The translations under genes were made by a program, and so were the position numbers. A DNA stretch of 64,000 nucleotides from Sorangium cellulosum. GTDB taxonomy: Bacteria; Myxococcota_A; Polyangia; Polyangiales; Polyangiaceae. The first letter of the stretch is position 1; each line of letters starts with the position of its first letter. Shown piece by piece: positions 27,264-35,137 of the stretch. Where the stretch lies: the NCBI RefSeq assembly GCF_002950945.1, contig NZ_CP012673.1, positions 1,798,001 to 1,862,000 of the forward strand, written 5' to 3'. The notes below the pieces were generated by a model that was given only the letters and a program-made list of their open reading frames with translations, was not told the DNA's origin and did no database searches.

Positions 27264-27678
27264 TCCAAACCTCCTCAGTTCCCCCAGCGCGGCCGGCCAA
27301 TGCAAGTGGGAGGCCGCACAGCGGAACAGCCCTTGTCGCCGGGGATTCAGCAGGACCAGCGCTGTCACTCCGTGTCTCGCGTTGCGTTTTGCCACAGCAA
27401 GCGAGCGCTCGCGCAGGATTGCACCACGCCCGACATCACACCGGTCACGCCCGTGAAACCATCCCGGTCGCGCTCGGTGCGCCGGGGCCGGTGCGCCACC
27501 GACGACGTGCAGTGTTCAGCTCGCTCGATGTGGCATGATCGCGTCATGGACGGACACCTGGTGACCTCCTCTACGCCCCGGGGACGTCGAGCCGATCCAG
27601 GCGGACCCGAGCTGATACGCTGCTCCGTGCGCCGGCTCCTCCCGCCGAGGCGACCGGCGTCGCCGTGGAGGAATGACC
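27264..27678. promoter_or_regulatory. Divergent intergenic region of 415 bases
   Basis: Separates the ferritin-like gene (minus) and the GH105-like gene (plus), so it should hold both promoters. It contains a perfect 12-base palindrome, GCGAGCGCTCGC, at 27401-27412. No convincing sigma-54 or sigma-70 promoter pair was recognised. Short open frames here lack ribosome sites and are not accepted as genes. Confidence 0.4.
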
Positions 27679-28887
27679 ATGTCGATCGCCGCCACGCCCC
27701 GCGCGCGCCGCCGCCACGCGCCGCGCCTGCGCGCGCTCCTCGTCGCTGCCGCCGCGGCCGGCGCCGCCGCCGGCTGCTCGGGCGACCCCGACCCCGGGTC
27801 GACCTGCACGCCGACCTCGCCGTCGGCGGAGGACACGTTCGCGCGCGAGCGCGCCCCCGGCTCCGAGGACATCGCGCTCGCGCGCGCCGTCGCCGACCGC
27901 TGGATCGCCGAGCACCCCGCGGACTCGCTCGCGTGGGACTGGGGCGAGGGCACGGTCATGCTCGCGCTGGTCGACCTCTACCGTGTCACCCAGCACGCCC
28001 CGTACCGCGACTACACCCGGCGCTACCTCGACCGGCACATCGAGCGCGGTTACGAGATCGCCACCAGCGACCGCTGCCCGCCGGCGGTCGCCGCGCTCGC
28101 GCTCCACGAGCAGACGTGCGCGGCGCCCTACCGGCAGGTGGTCGACGACGTGCTTCGTTACCTGTACGAGCAAGCGCGCCGGACCGAGCAGGGCGGCATC
28201 AGCCACCTCGGCGTCTCGCCCCTGTTCGAGCCCACGCTCTGGGTCGACTCCCTGTTCATGTTCGGCAACGTGCTCATCCGCTCGGGCGAGCGCGCCGACG
28301 ACGCGCGGGCGCTCGACGAATTCTCCAATCAATTCCAGATCTTCGCCTCGCTCCTCCAGGAGGAGCCGGGGCTCTTCCGGCACGCGTACAACTGGGGGAC
28401 GCCCCAGGATCCGGGCGTGTACTGGGCGCGCGGCAACGCCTGGGTCACGGCGGCCGGCTACGACTACCTGCGCGTCCGCGCGGCGCGCGGCGAGCGGGAC
28501 GACGCCGTGGCCGGGTCGCTCGAGCGGCAGGTCGCGGCGATCCTCGACACACAGGACCAGGACACCGGCCTGTGGTGGACGATCATGAACCACCCCGACG
28601 AGATCTACCTGGAGACGAGCGCGACCGCCCTCTTCGCCGTCGGGCTCGCGCGTGGCCTGCGCCACGGCTTCCTCGACGCCTCCGTGCGCCCGGCGGTCGA
28701 CCGCGCCATGGCGGGCGTGCGCTCGCGCATCGAGGAGGACGAGGCGGGGCGCCCGGTGGTGACCGGCACCTCCGGCCCCACGAGCGTCGGCCGGCTCGAG
28801 CACTACGCGGCGGTCGAGCTCCGCGACGACCTCTCGTACGGGGTCGGGGCGGTCCTCCTGGCGCTCGTCGAGACGTCGGGGCTGTAG
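27679..28887 (+). CDS. Putative lipoprotein, glycoside hydrolase family 88/105-like
   Basis: A 402-residue (alpha/alpha)6-barrel enzyme resembling unsaturated rhamnogalacturonyl/glucuronyl hydrolases (YteR type), which act on products of polysaccharide lyases. Family marks are WDWGEGTVMLAL, LWVDSLFMFGNV (with the expected Asp), YWARGNAW and TGLWWTIMN. The second of two close ATGs (27679) is chosen since GGAGGA lies at proper spacing only for it. The signal peptide ends AAGC (Cys33), implying surface anchoring, with a Pro/Ser linker. This fits pectin or plant polysaccharide use by a soil myxobacterium. There are no lyase genes nearby. Confidence 0.8.
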   Translation: MSIAATPRARRRHAPRLRALLVAAAAAGAAAGCSGDPDPGSTCTPTSPSAEDTFARERAPGSEDIALARAVADRWIAEHPADSLAWDWGEGTVMLALVDLYRVTQHAPYRDYTRRYLDRHIERGYEIATSDRCPPAVAALALHEQTCAAPYRQVVDDVLRYLYEQARRTEQGGISHLGVSPLFEPTLWVDSLFMFGNVLIRSGERADDARALDEFSNQFQIFASLLQEEPGLFRHAYNWGTPQDPGVYWARGNAWVTAAGYDYLRVRAARGERDDAVAGSLERQVAAILDTQDQDTGLWWTIMNHPDEIYLETSATALFAVGLARGLRHGFLDASVRPAVDRAMAGVRSRIEEDEAGRPVVTGTSGPTSVGRLEHYAAVELRDDLSYGVGAVLLALVETSGL

Positions 28888-29167
28888 CGCCGCGCTCGCG
28901 GTCCGGTCACGATCGACCGAAGCGCCGCTGGTGTCCTCCGGCGTGACCTGCAGGGCGCTGAGAGATCAGTTGCCCAATCCTCATCCTCGAAGCAGTCCCG
29001 CGTGAGGTGAGTGTCGATGCTCCGCGGTAGACGCAAGTCAGCTAGATGGTGAGGGTGCCGTCGAGCAAGATGCGCGCGCTGTCGAGCCTACGGCAGTCGC
29101 TGGGCGCAGCGCGTTGAGAATGGGCGCGCGGTCGTGAGACTGCGGCCGTATGCTTTCGGGACCGCGC

Positions 29168-31525
29168 ATGGACGTCGTTGCCCTCGGCCCGCTCTGCACC
29201 GCCTCGCTCCTCTGGCGCCGCTCCCGCGGAGGCTGGGCGCAGACCGTCGTCTGCAAGGCCACCTTCAACCTGCTCCCGGATGTGTGTTCGCTCGCGGACG
29301 AGCAGGAGCGCCCGAACGACAACGACAAGCACTGGGATGGCGATCCTGCGCGTAGCCTCTATTCACCGGGTGAGCTCGTCCCGTTCAAGCCTCGCGCCGA
29401 CGTGCTCCTTGTCGGCAACGCGTTCGCGCCGCGCAAGGAGCCCGTCCGCGCGCTCGTCGCGCGGCTCGCCATCGGAAGCGTCGACAAGTCGATCGAGATC
29501 TACTGCGATCGTGCCTGGACCGCGGAGGGCAAGCTCCACGAGGGCGCATGGTTCAGCTCGATGCCCCTGCGCTACGAGCGCGCTGCAGGGGGCCCGGAGA
29601 CGTGGAACCCGGTGGGCATGGGTCATCCTGGACGTCTCGACGCACAGGGCCTGGTGCGGATCCCGAACCTCCAGCCGCGTGGCTTCCGGCTGACGGATCG
29701 GAGCACGCGGATCCCGCCGGTAGGTTTCGGGCCGATCGCGCCGCACTGGCCTGAGCGCGCGAGGAAGCTCGCCAACCGCACCGCCTGGTCCGAGAGGGAC
29801 TGGCATCGGCTGCCCATGCCGGAGGATCTCGACACCACCTGGTTCAATGCGGCTCCCGCAGACCAGCAGATCGAGGCCATCCGTGGCGACGAGCGCCTCG
29901 TCCTAGAGAACCTGCACCGCGAGCATGCGCGGCTCGAGACCGCGCTGGCAGGCCTTCGCGCGTGCGCCTGCGTGGAGCCCGGTGATGGAAGCGGGGCACG
30001 CGAGATCCCGATGAGCTGCGATACGCTCTGGATCGACACGGATCGGGCGCTCTACACGCTGACCTGGCGCGGCGTCGTCCCGCTGCAATATCCCGAGCAG
30101 CCCGGGAGGATCCTCGTTGCGACCGTGGAACGCGGGCGTTCGGTCGATTGGGCGGACCTAAAGCGTCGGGGGCCGGACGTGATCAAGGACGGCACGGGGA
30201 CGGTTGATTTGCGGGATGAGTGGGGCACACAGCGGCTGGATTCGAGGTCGCACAGCATGGCTGCGGGGAGCGCCGGACAATCGCCGTTGCCCTTCGCGCG
30301 ATCGCCGGCCCCGTCACAGCCCGAGGCGACGCCCCTGCTCCCGCCTCCTCCGGTTCCGCCGCCTGGGCTGGCGCCGTTGGGCAACGCCGGCCTGGAGGCA
30401 TCGGCGGCGCGGCTCTCGTTGGGCGAGGCCGCGGTGCTTGGCAAAGCTGTGGCTGCACCGCTCGTGGCGAGCGCGCAGCTGGCGGCGGCGGATCTCGGGC
30501 CGCTCGAGCCTGTGCTGCCAGCGGCCCCGAAGCCCAAGCCGAAGATAGGCGCCTGGGTGCCTCCGGGGAGCACGCCGGAGAACGGAGTTGACGCGCGTGC
30601 CGGCAGCGGGGCCGGTGTCTCCAAGAGGGAGGCTGCGGGGGTGGAGGGCGGCCGTGCGCCTGTAGCGATCCCAGTGCCTGCGCCCTCGCGCCCGGCGGCG
30701 TCATCGCATGGAGCGGATGTCATCGAGCTGCTCTGGTTCGATCCCGAGCAGCTCGCCCGGATCCGCAAGCACCCGGCCTGGAAGAAGCTCATCGCCGACG
30801 TCAAGGCGCGCGCCCGAGACGACGAGATCAACGACGCGGAGCCACGCGAGAAGCGGCAGGAGGCGAAGGACCGCCGCGACGTGCTCGCCGTGCTCCGAGG
30901 TGGCGATCCTGCCGGCGTGGCGGGCCTCGCCGAGGAGCTCGCGGCGGCGATGGAGGACGGCACCTTCGCGCCGCCGCTCGTGCTTGTGGACGGCGTGCTC
31001 GAGTTCCCCTTCGACGAGAAGCAGACGCTGGAGGCCACGATGGCGCTCGTCGCGCCCTTCACGGCGGGGGACAAGCGGCTCAAGGAGCAGAGCGACACGA
31101 TCGGCGAGCTGCTCAAGTCGCCGTGGCTGGAGAAGGGGAGCGCCGGGCTCGATGGATACACGACGCGGCTGCGGGAGGCGTTCGTGCAGACGGCGCGAGG
31201 GCTGCCGCCGGGGTACCTGGAGGCGCATACCGAGCGGTTGCTCCTGGAGCAGCGGCACTACCAGAAGCGGACGGTGCTCGGGCAGGGGTGGATCCGGGCG
31301 CTGCTCACGCCCGTGGGGGCAGGGGCAGGCGGGGGGGCCGGGGCGGGGGAGGCGATTCCGATGTACCTGCCGGAGCGACTCGCGAAGGAGCTGCCGATGT
31401 TCCAGCGGTTCAGGGCGCGGGCGGTGGTGGAGGTGAGGCTGCAGCTCGACCAGTTCGAGGCGCACCCGAGCGCACTGCGGGCGGTGGCGTTGGGGCGGGT
31501 TGTGGGCAGACCGGGGCGGATGTGA
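29168..31525 (+). CDS. DUF2169 family protein, T6SS-associated
   Basis: A 785-residue protein. The N-terminal 330 residues fit DUF2169: LCTASLLWRRSRGGWAQTVV, FKPRADVLLVGNAFAP and GFGPIAPHWPERA are typical. This family is found next to VgrG/PAAR genes and is thought to help load or fold T6SS effectors. A long Pro/Ala-rich linker (about 390-530) leads to a charged helical C-terminal region with no recognised domain. ATG 29168 has only a weak ribosome site. The gene points toward, and ends 150 bases from, the PhoD-like gene. A chaperone or adaptor role for the adjoining effector set is inferred from context. Confidence 0.75.
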   Translation: MDVVALGPLCTASLLWRRSRGGWAQTVVCKATFNLLPDVCSLADEQERPNDNDKHWDGDPARSLYSPGELVPFKPRADVLLVGNAFAPRKEPVRALVARLAIGSVDKSIEIYCDRAWTAEGKLHEGAWFSSMPLRYERAAGGPETWNPVGMGHPGRLDAQGLVRIPNLQPRGFRLTDRSTRIPPVGFGPIAPHWPERARKLANRTAWSERDWHRLPMPEDLDTTWFNAAPADQQIEAIRGDERLVLENLHREHARLETALAGLRACACVEPGDGSGAREIPMSCDTLWIDTDRALYTLTWRGVVPLQYPEQPGRILVATVERGRSVDWADLKRRGPDVIKDGTGTVDLRDEWGTQRLDSRSHSMAAGSAGQSPLPFARSPAPSQPEATPLLPPPPVPPPGLAPLGNAGLEASAARLSLGEAAVLGKAVAAPLVASAQLAAADLGPLEPVLPAAPKPKPKIGAWVPPGSTPENGVDARAGSGAGVSKREAAGVEGGRAPVAIPVPAPSRPAASSHGADVIELLWFDPEQLARIRKHPAWKKLIADVKARARDDEINDAEPREKRQEAKDRRDVLAVLRGGDPAGVAGLAEELAAAMEDGTFAPPLVLVDGVLEFPFDEKQTLEATMALVAPFTAGDKRLKEQSDTIGELLKSPWLEKGSAGLDGYTTRLREAFVQTARGLPPGYLEAHTERLLLEQRHYQKRTVLGQGWIRALLTPVGAGAGGGAGAGEAIPMYLPERLAKELPMFQRFRARAVVEVRLQLDQFEAHPSALRAVALGRVVGRPGRM

Positions 31526-31539
31526 GACGAGCGGCATTG

Positions 31540-31554
31540 ATCGGTGCAACCGAT
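31540..31554. terminator. Short hairpin after the DUF2169 gene
   Basis: ATCGGT-GCA-ACCGAT, a perfect 6-base inverted repeat starting 14 bases past the stop at 31525, followed by a T-richer stretch. It is a weak candidate terminator in the gap between two convergent genes. Confidence 0.3.
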
Positions 31555-31675
31555 TCTGACGGCTTCTTGTTCGGCATCGCTGATGTAAGCGCGCGGAATA
31601 CTGGCCAAGTACATCGCAGGCAACTCGCGGAGTGAACGTTTGAGTGCTGGTGGTTTTGGTTGATTGTGTCGCAGA

Positions 31676-33394
31676 TCACGGCGACTCGGCGCTCTCTATC
31701 CCATTTATATCATGTTTTAATTTCCATTTTCTATTTCTGAGTTCAAATTTTGCGTGATGAATTACGTGTTCGTAAGTGGTTAATCGTCCGCGACGAATAT
31801 TTTTGCGCTGGGCAAGGAATTTAATGTCGATCATCGGCGGATTTGTGTTAGGTATGGCTTTGATTATAACGTAGTTGTTTGTGTCTGTTACGAACGGCTT
31901 GAGCCAGTTGGGATCGTCCTTTTTCTTTGTTTTGTCGATGTTGTTGATATCTATCTTGATACGTTTGACGCGTTTGGAAATCCTCTGTTTCTTTCTGGCG
32001 CCACCGGGGCCCATCAGCACTTCACATACTCCCGGGAAATCCGACGAATCAAGAGTGACCCCTCCGCAATAACCAAAGTGCAGATCTCCTGAAAGCCAGC
32101 AAACGCCACCCACACACTGCGCCGCCGACAGAATTTTTTTACGTTGTACGCTAAATGCGCTTGCCACCCAGCGATTGCTATTGTTGATCCTGCCACCGGT
32201 TTTTCCCCTGTGGAATAGTCCGATTGGGGTTGAGTTCAGGATGAACTTAAATGTGGCTTGCGAGTTGTGGAGTGCATGAATTAGCCAATTCAACTGCTCT
32301 TTAGATATGTACTTATGTTTGTTTCGAGCTCGCTCCGACCGGCAATCCAGGATGAATAGTTCCAGCGTGTTGCCCCACCGAAAGCTCGACCAAAGTCTCT
32401 GGTCATCTCTGCTTCTCGCACTAGTCGGCATCGAGGTAGCTGGTTTATAGGGGCAATCAGGTATGTGGCCGCCGAGTAGAGGCGTGCTGTGACCACTGGC
32501 CGAACGATTCTTGCGAATCGGCTGATGGTTGAAGAAAGATTGTTTTCCAGCGATTTTGATGGCTTTGATCTTGTTCCCTTTGCGGATTCCAAGATGCTCT
32601 TTGGCCTTTTTGTTGTCGGTGTCTCTGCCTTGCCATTCATTAAATATCTCATGATCGTCCCACGTTGTGTACATTCCAAAGCTGTGGTGAAGTTTGTTTA
32701 GTCCTCTTTTCTTAGAAAATGCCTGTTGGTACTTGCGCTCGTAGCCTGCGATATTGATCGCCGGACCTCCGCCAGCTTCAGAGTCGCAGTAGACTTGATC
32801 GCCAGCGTGCACAAAGAAGGCTAGTTTGCGCTTGCTCGCAGCTTTCAGGTTCTCGTCTGTTCTCTTCTGGCGCCCGCGAGCTCCCCGCCTGGATCCGTTA
32901 GATTGATGCGTACACGATACACCTCCGAACTCCACCTCCACCGGTGGAGAGGTGCCGGGAAGAATGGCGGTCCAGAACTTGCCCGATGGACTGTAGGCGG
33001 TAGCCTGACCGTTAGAATACTCGAATTGGTACTCATATTGCGTATATGGTTTTAGAAACGGGCTGTCGACGTCAACATGTGCAAATCCGCTCGAACTCCG
33101 GAGCTGCTTGGTTAGGTTGATAAATATAGTTTCATTTGTAAACAGATTTGTGATTTTGACCTTAAATCGTTTCTTTTGGCCAGTGTCCTTCGATGGGTCG
33201 GTGTACTTCGTCCAAAGCACCACACGATCGTGCTCCGCGTCACCAGCCATGACGCCCGCCGGAAATTGGGGACGAAATGAGGGCCCTGCATTTGATATCT
33301 CTGCGCTTCCGTCTGTCCCTGCACGTTTTAGTTGGTGACTACGTGTAATGCTGCGGCTTTGGGTTTTGGAGGATATTGCTATGTTTCCGACCAT
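31676..33394 (-). CDS. PhoD-like metallophosphoesterase, candidate T6SS cargo effector
   Basis: A 572-residue protein. The N-terminal domain has FPAGVMAGDAEHDRVVLWTK, as in PhoD-type alkaline phosphatase/phosphodiesterases. Metal motifs follow: HAGDQVYCD (Asp199, Asp204), TWDDHEIFNEW (Asp246, Asp247, His248), FILDCRSER and LSGDLHFGY. PhoD enzymes cleave phosphodiesters such as teichoic acids and phospholipid-related substrates. Unlike typical PhoD it has no Tat or Sec signal. It lies 33 bases downstream of a DUF4123 adaptor gene, the usual place for a T6SS cargo effector. Its DNA is far more A+T-rich than its neighbours (two sampled 60-base lines have 27 and 24 G+C), a sign of transfer. The C-terminus is rich in Lys/Arg. 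The effector role is inference; enzyme family is well supported. Confidence 0.8.
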   Translation of the reverse strand: MVGNIAISSKTQSRSITRSHQLKRAGTDGSAEISNAGPSFRPQFPAGVMAGDAEHDRVVLWTKYTDPSKDTGQKKRFKVKITNLFTNETIFINLTKQLRSSSGFAHVDVDSPFLKPYTQYEYQFEYSNGQATAYSPSGKFWTAILPGTSPPVEVEFGGVSCTHQSNGSRRGARGRQKRTDENLKAASKRKLAFFVHAGDQVYCDSEAGGGPAINIAGYERKYQQAFSKKRGLNKLHHSFGMYTTWDDHEIFNEWQGRDTDNKKAKEHLGIRKGNKIKAIKIAGKQSFFNHQPIRKNRSASGHSTPLLGGHIPDCPYKPATSMPTSARSRDDQRLWSSFRWGNTLELFILDCRSERARNKHKYISKEQLNWLIHALHNSQATFKFILNSTPIGLFHRGKTGGRINNSNRWVASAFSVQRKKILSAAQCVGGVCWLSGDLHFGYCGGVTLDSSDFPGVCEVLMGPGGARKKQRISKRVKRIKIDINNIDKTKKKDDPNWLKPFVTDTNNYVIIKAIPNTNPPMIDIKFLAQRKNIRRGRLTTYEHVIHHAKFELRNRKWKLKHDINGIESAESP

Positions 33395-33427
33395 GTAAAC
33401 CCTACTAAATCAATGAAGTTGCAATAA

Positions 33428-34339
33428 CTACGGGCTTGCCGGGTTGCGCTTGTCCCGCCGTCGGCACGACCGTCTATCGACCAGTCGCAATTGGCGCTCG
33501 AGCCTCCGCAGCTTGCGGCGCTCATCCGTGTCCTGACGCAGTATGGCGCTCGCCCACGGCATCCGCTCGTCGAAACACGGCCCGAGCACAGCGGTCAGCA
33601 GAAGGTAACGTTTCACCTCAGCCTCAGAGACGACGCCATAGCGGCACGCGCGCTCGATCTCATCGCGGATTACCCCACGGACATCGCGGGCGGGCAGGAT
33701 GAACCTTAACGTCGTTGCCATCCGATCGATGAAGCTCTCCACCAGTTCGCTCGAGAACACCTTCATCTGGGCCTCCCGGAGAGTCAACAGCTCCCACGGC
33801 GCCTCCGGCCGTGGCATCGCCGCTCCGACCCGTGCTCGCCGAAGCACGGTCATGTCGCATCGCCCCTCGAGCAGAAACGCCGAGATCGGTCCAAAGAGGG
33901 CGCGCTGCTCCTCGATTGTTGCCGTATCAAGAAACACCCGGAGAACACGCGGATCGTAGCAGCGGAAATAGAGTGCCTGACGACCCTCGGTCTGCACCAT
34001 CAAAAAGCGCCTCAAATGTCTGCGTAACTCGTTGAACGGTGCATCGCACGCGATAAAAACGCCCCAGCTCTGCCCCCATCCCTCCCATATCAGACGCTCG
34101 AACAGCGTGGAGCCCGCCGACACACGGACGAGATAGGGGGCCACCTCAGCCAGTTGCTCACCCCGGCGGCCATCATACAGCGATCGCGCCTGTTCCTTAG
34201 AATCATTTACCAGCTTCAAGACGGCCGGATCCCGCGCGGCGTCTAGCACGGCGTAGAGAGGCTCGTGGCGTTGGAGCAACTCCGCAAGCTCCTCCTTTGA
34301 GGAGAAAACCGTCTCATCCTCGTCGACCGTGCTACTCAT
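33428..34339 (-). CDS. DUF4123 domain protein, probable T6SS effector adaptor (Tap-like)
   Basis: A 303-residue protein. Residues about 25-165 match DUF4123: LYAVLDAARDP, LFERLIWEGWGQSWGVF, LRRFLMVQTEGRQALYFRCYDPRVLRVFL and the final FGPISAFLLEG. DUF4123 proteins load a specific effector onto the VgrG/PAAR tip and are encoded just before it. The rest is a helical region that ends in a very basic Arg-rich tail. ATG 34339 overlaps the PAAR gene end by 8 bases, so translation is probably coupled. Base composition is intermediate (35 of 60 G+C in one sampled line) between the PhoD-like gene and the chromosome. Confidence 0.8.
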   Translation of the reverse strand: MSSTVDEDETVFSSKEELAELLQRHEPLYAVLDAARDPAVLKLVNDSKEQARSLYDGRRGEQLAEVAPYLVRVSAGSTLFERLIWEGWGQSWGVFIACDAPFNELRRHLRRFLMVQTEGRQALYFRCYDPRVLRVFLDTATIEEQRALFGPISAFLLEGRCDMTVLRRARVGAAMPRPEAPWELLTLREAQMKVFSSELVESFIDRMATTLRFILPARDVRGVIRDEIERACRYGVVSEAEVKRYLLLTAVLGPCFDERMPWASAILRQDTDERRKLRRLERQLRLVDRRSCRRRDKRNPASP

Positions 34340-34712
34340 CGCGTCCTTCCAACCGGACGCGGATGACCTTCTCGCAGAATGGCGCGCCGGAGCGAGCCGC
34401 CTCCCGGAGCAATTCCACCTGCGGGTGTGGACCGATTAGGACCGTAGTGCAACCACTTGTGACGTGACCACCATCCGTCGCGTCCCCAAGCCGGGCGGCG
34501 GGGCGCTCGCCGATCAGCACGGTCGGTTCGCCAGTGACGATCACGTCGTAGGCGTCTCCTTCGCACCAAGCCCTATCGCCGACGCGTGCGGCGTTCATTT
34601 CGCCGATGAAGACCGTTCGGCTGCCCGGAACGAGGATATTTCCGCCCTTATGCGCAACCGGGTCGGACTTGTGACATACATGCTTATCGCCGACACGAGC
34701 CGCCGCGGGCAT
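34332..34712 (-). CDS. PAAR-domain protein, T6SS spike tip
   Basis: A 126-residue PAAR protein that would cap the VgrG trimer and sharpen the tip. Repeats of the type AARVGD and PTVLIGERPAARLGD are clear; the literal PAAR motif is at 71-74. Candidate metal ligands are His11, Cys13, His14, Cys50 and His83. The length is that of a stand-alone PAAR domain with a 30-residue C-terminal extension and no fused toxin, so a cargo effector must be delivered by adaptor. ATG 34712 has GGAG at 8-base spacing. It lies 27 bases after the small acidic gene and overlaps the DUF4123 gene. Confidence 0.88.
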   Translation of the reverse strand: MPAAARVGDKHVCHKSDPVAHKGGNILVPGSRTVFIGEMNAARVGDRAWCEGDAYDVIVTGEPTVLIGERPAARLGDATDGGHVTSGCTTVLIGPHPQVELLREAARSGAPFCEKVIRVRLEGRDE

Positions 34713-34739
34713 TAGCGGATTCTCCGAGATGGCTGTGTA

Positions 34740-35114
34740 TCACGAATCGTCGTCATCATTGGCGTCGTCATCATCGTAGTCATCCTCCCGCTCGCCGTAG
34801 AAATCGAACACCACGCCGCCACGCAGCTCCGGGAGCTGACCCGAGTAGATGGTGAGGATCGCTTTGAGCGCGTCCTCGCGCGCCTCGTCCGACCAACTCC
34901 CCGGCTGCGCGATCGCGCCTGTGGCACTGGGCTCGCCGTCCTCGCCGCGGAAAATACCATACTCCACGCCATCCAGGGCGCCCGTCCGGAGAGCCACCGT
35001 GCAGACCGCATCCCCGCTGTCCTCGAACGCGAGCGTATAGAACTCCCACGCACCGAGATCAGGGAGGCGCTCCGCGATCACCCTGTCTTCTCCACTGTCT
35101 TCGCTTTCCCCCAT
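34740..35114 (-). CDS. Small acidic protein, candidate immunity protein for the VgrG toxin domain
   Basis: A 124-residue very acidic protein (tail DDYDDDDANDDDDS). ATG 35114 follows a purine-rich GGGAAAAGAG; a longer GTG start would run into vgrG. No family was recognised, and no signal peptide is present. It starts 23 bases after the vgrG stop. Since that VgrG ends in a toxin-like extension, the next gene is the expected place for its immunity protein, and a negative surface suits binding to a basic toxin. An adaptor or chaperone role is the alternative. Assignment rests on position and charge only. Confidence 0.55.
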   Translation of the reverse strand: MGESEDSGEDRVIAERLPDLGAWEFYTLAFEDSGDAVCTVALRTGALDGVEYGIFRGEDGEPSATGAIAQPGSWSDEAREDALKAILTIYSGQLPELRGGVVFDFYGEREDDYDDDDANDDDDS

Positions 35115-35137
35115 CTCTTTTCCCTTCCCCGCACGAC

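Noticed and set aside
27536..27552. Sigma-54-like TGGCA element before the GH105-like gene
   Set aside because: The GC of the -12 box is not at the required distance from the GG of the -24 box.
31676..33394. PhoD-like gene as an ordinary Tat-secreted phosphatase
   Set aside because: No twin-arginine or hydrophobic leader is present, and no in-frame extension upstream supplies one before the DUF4123 stop.
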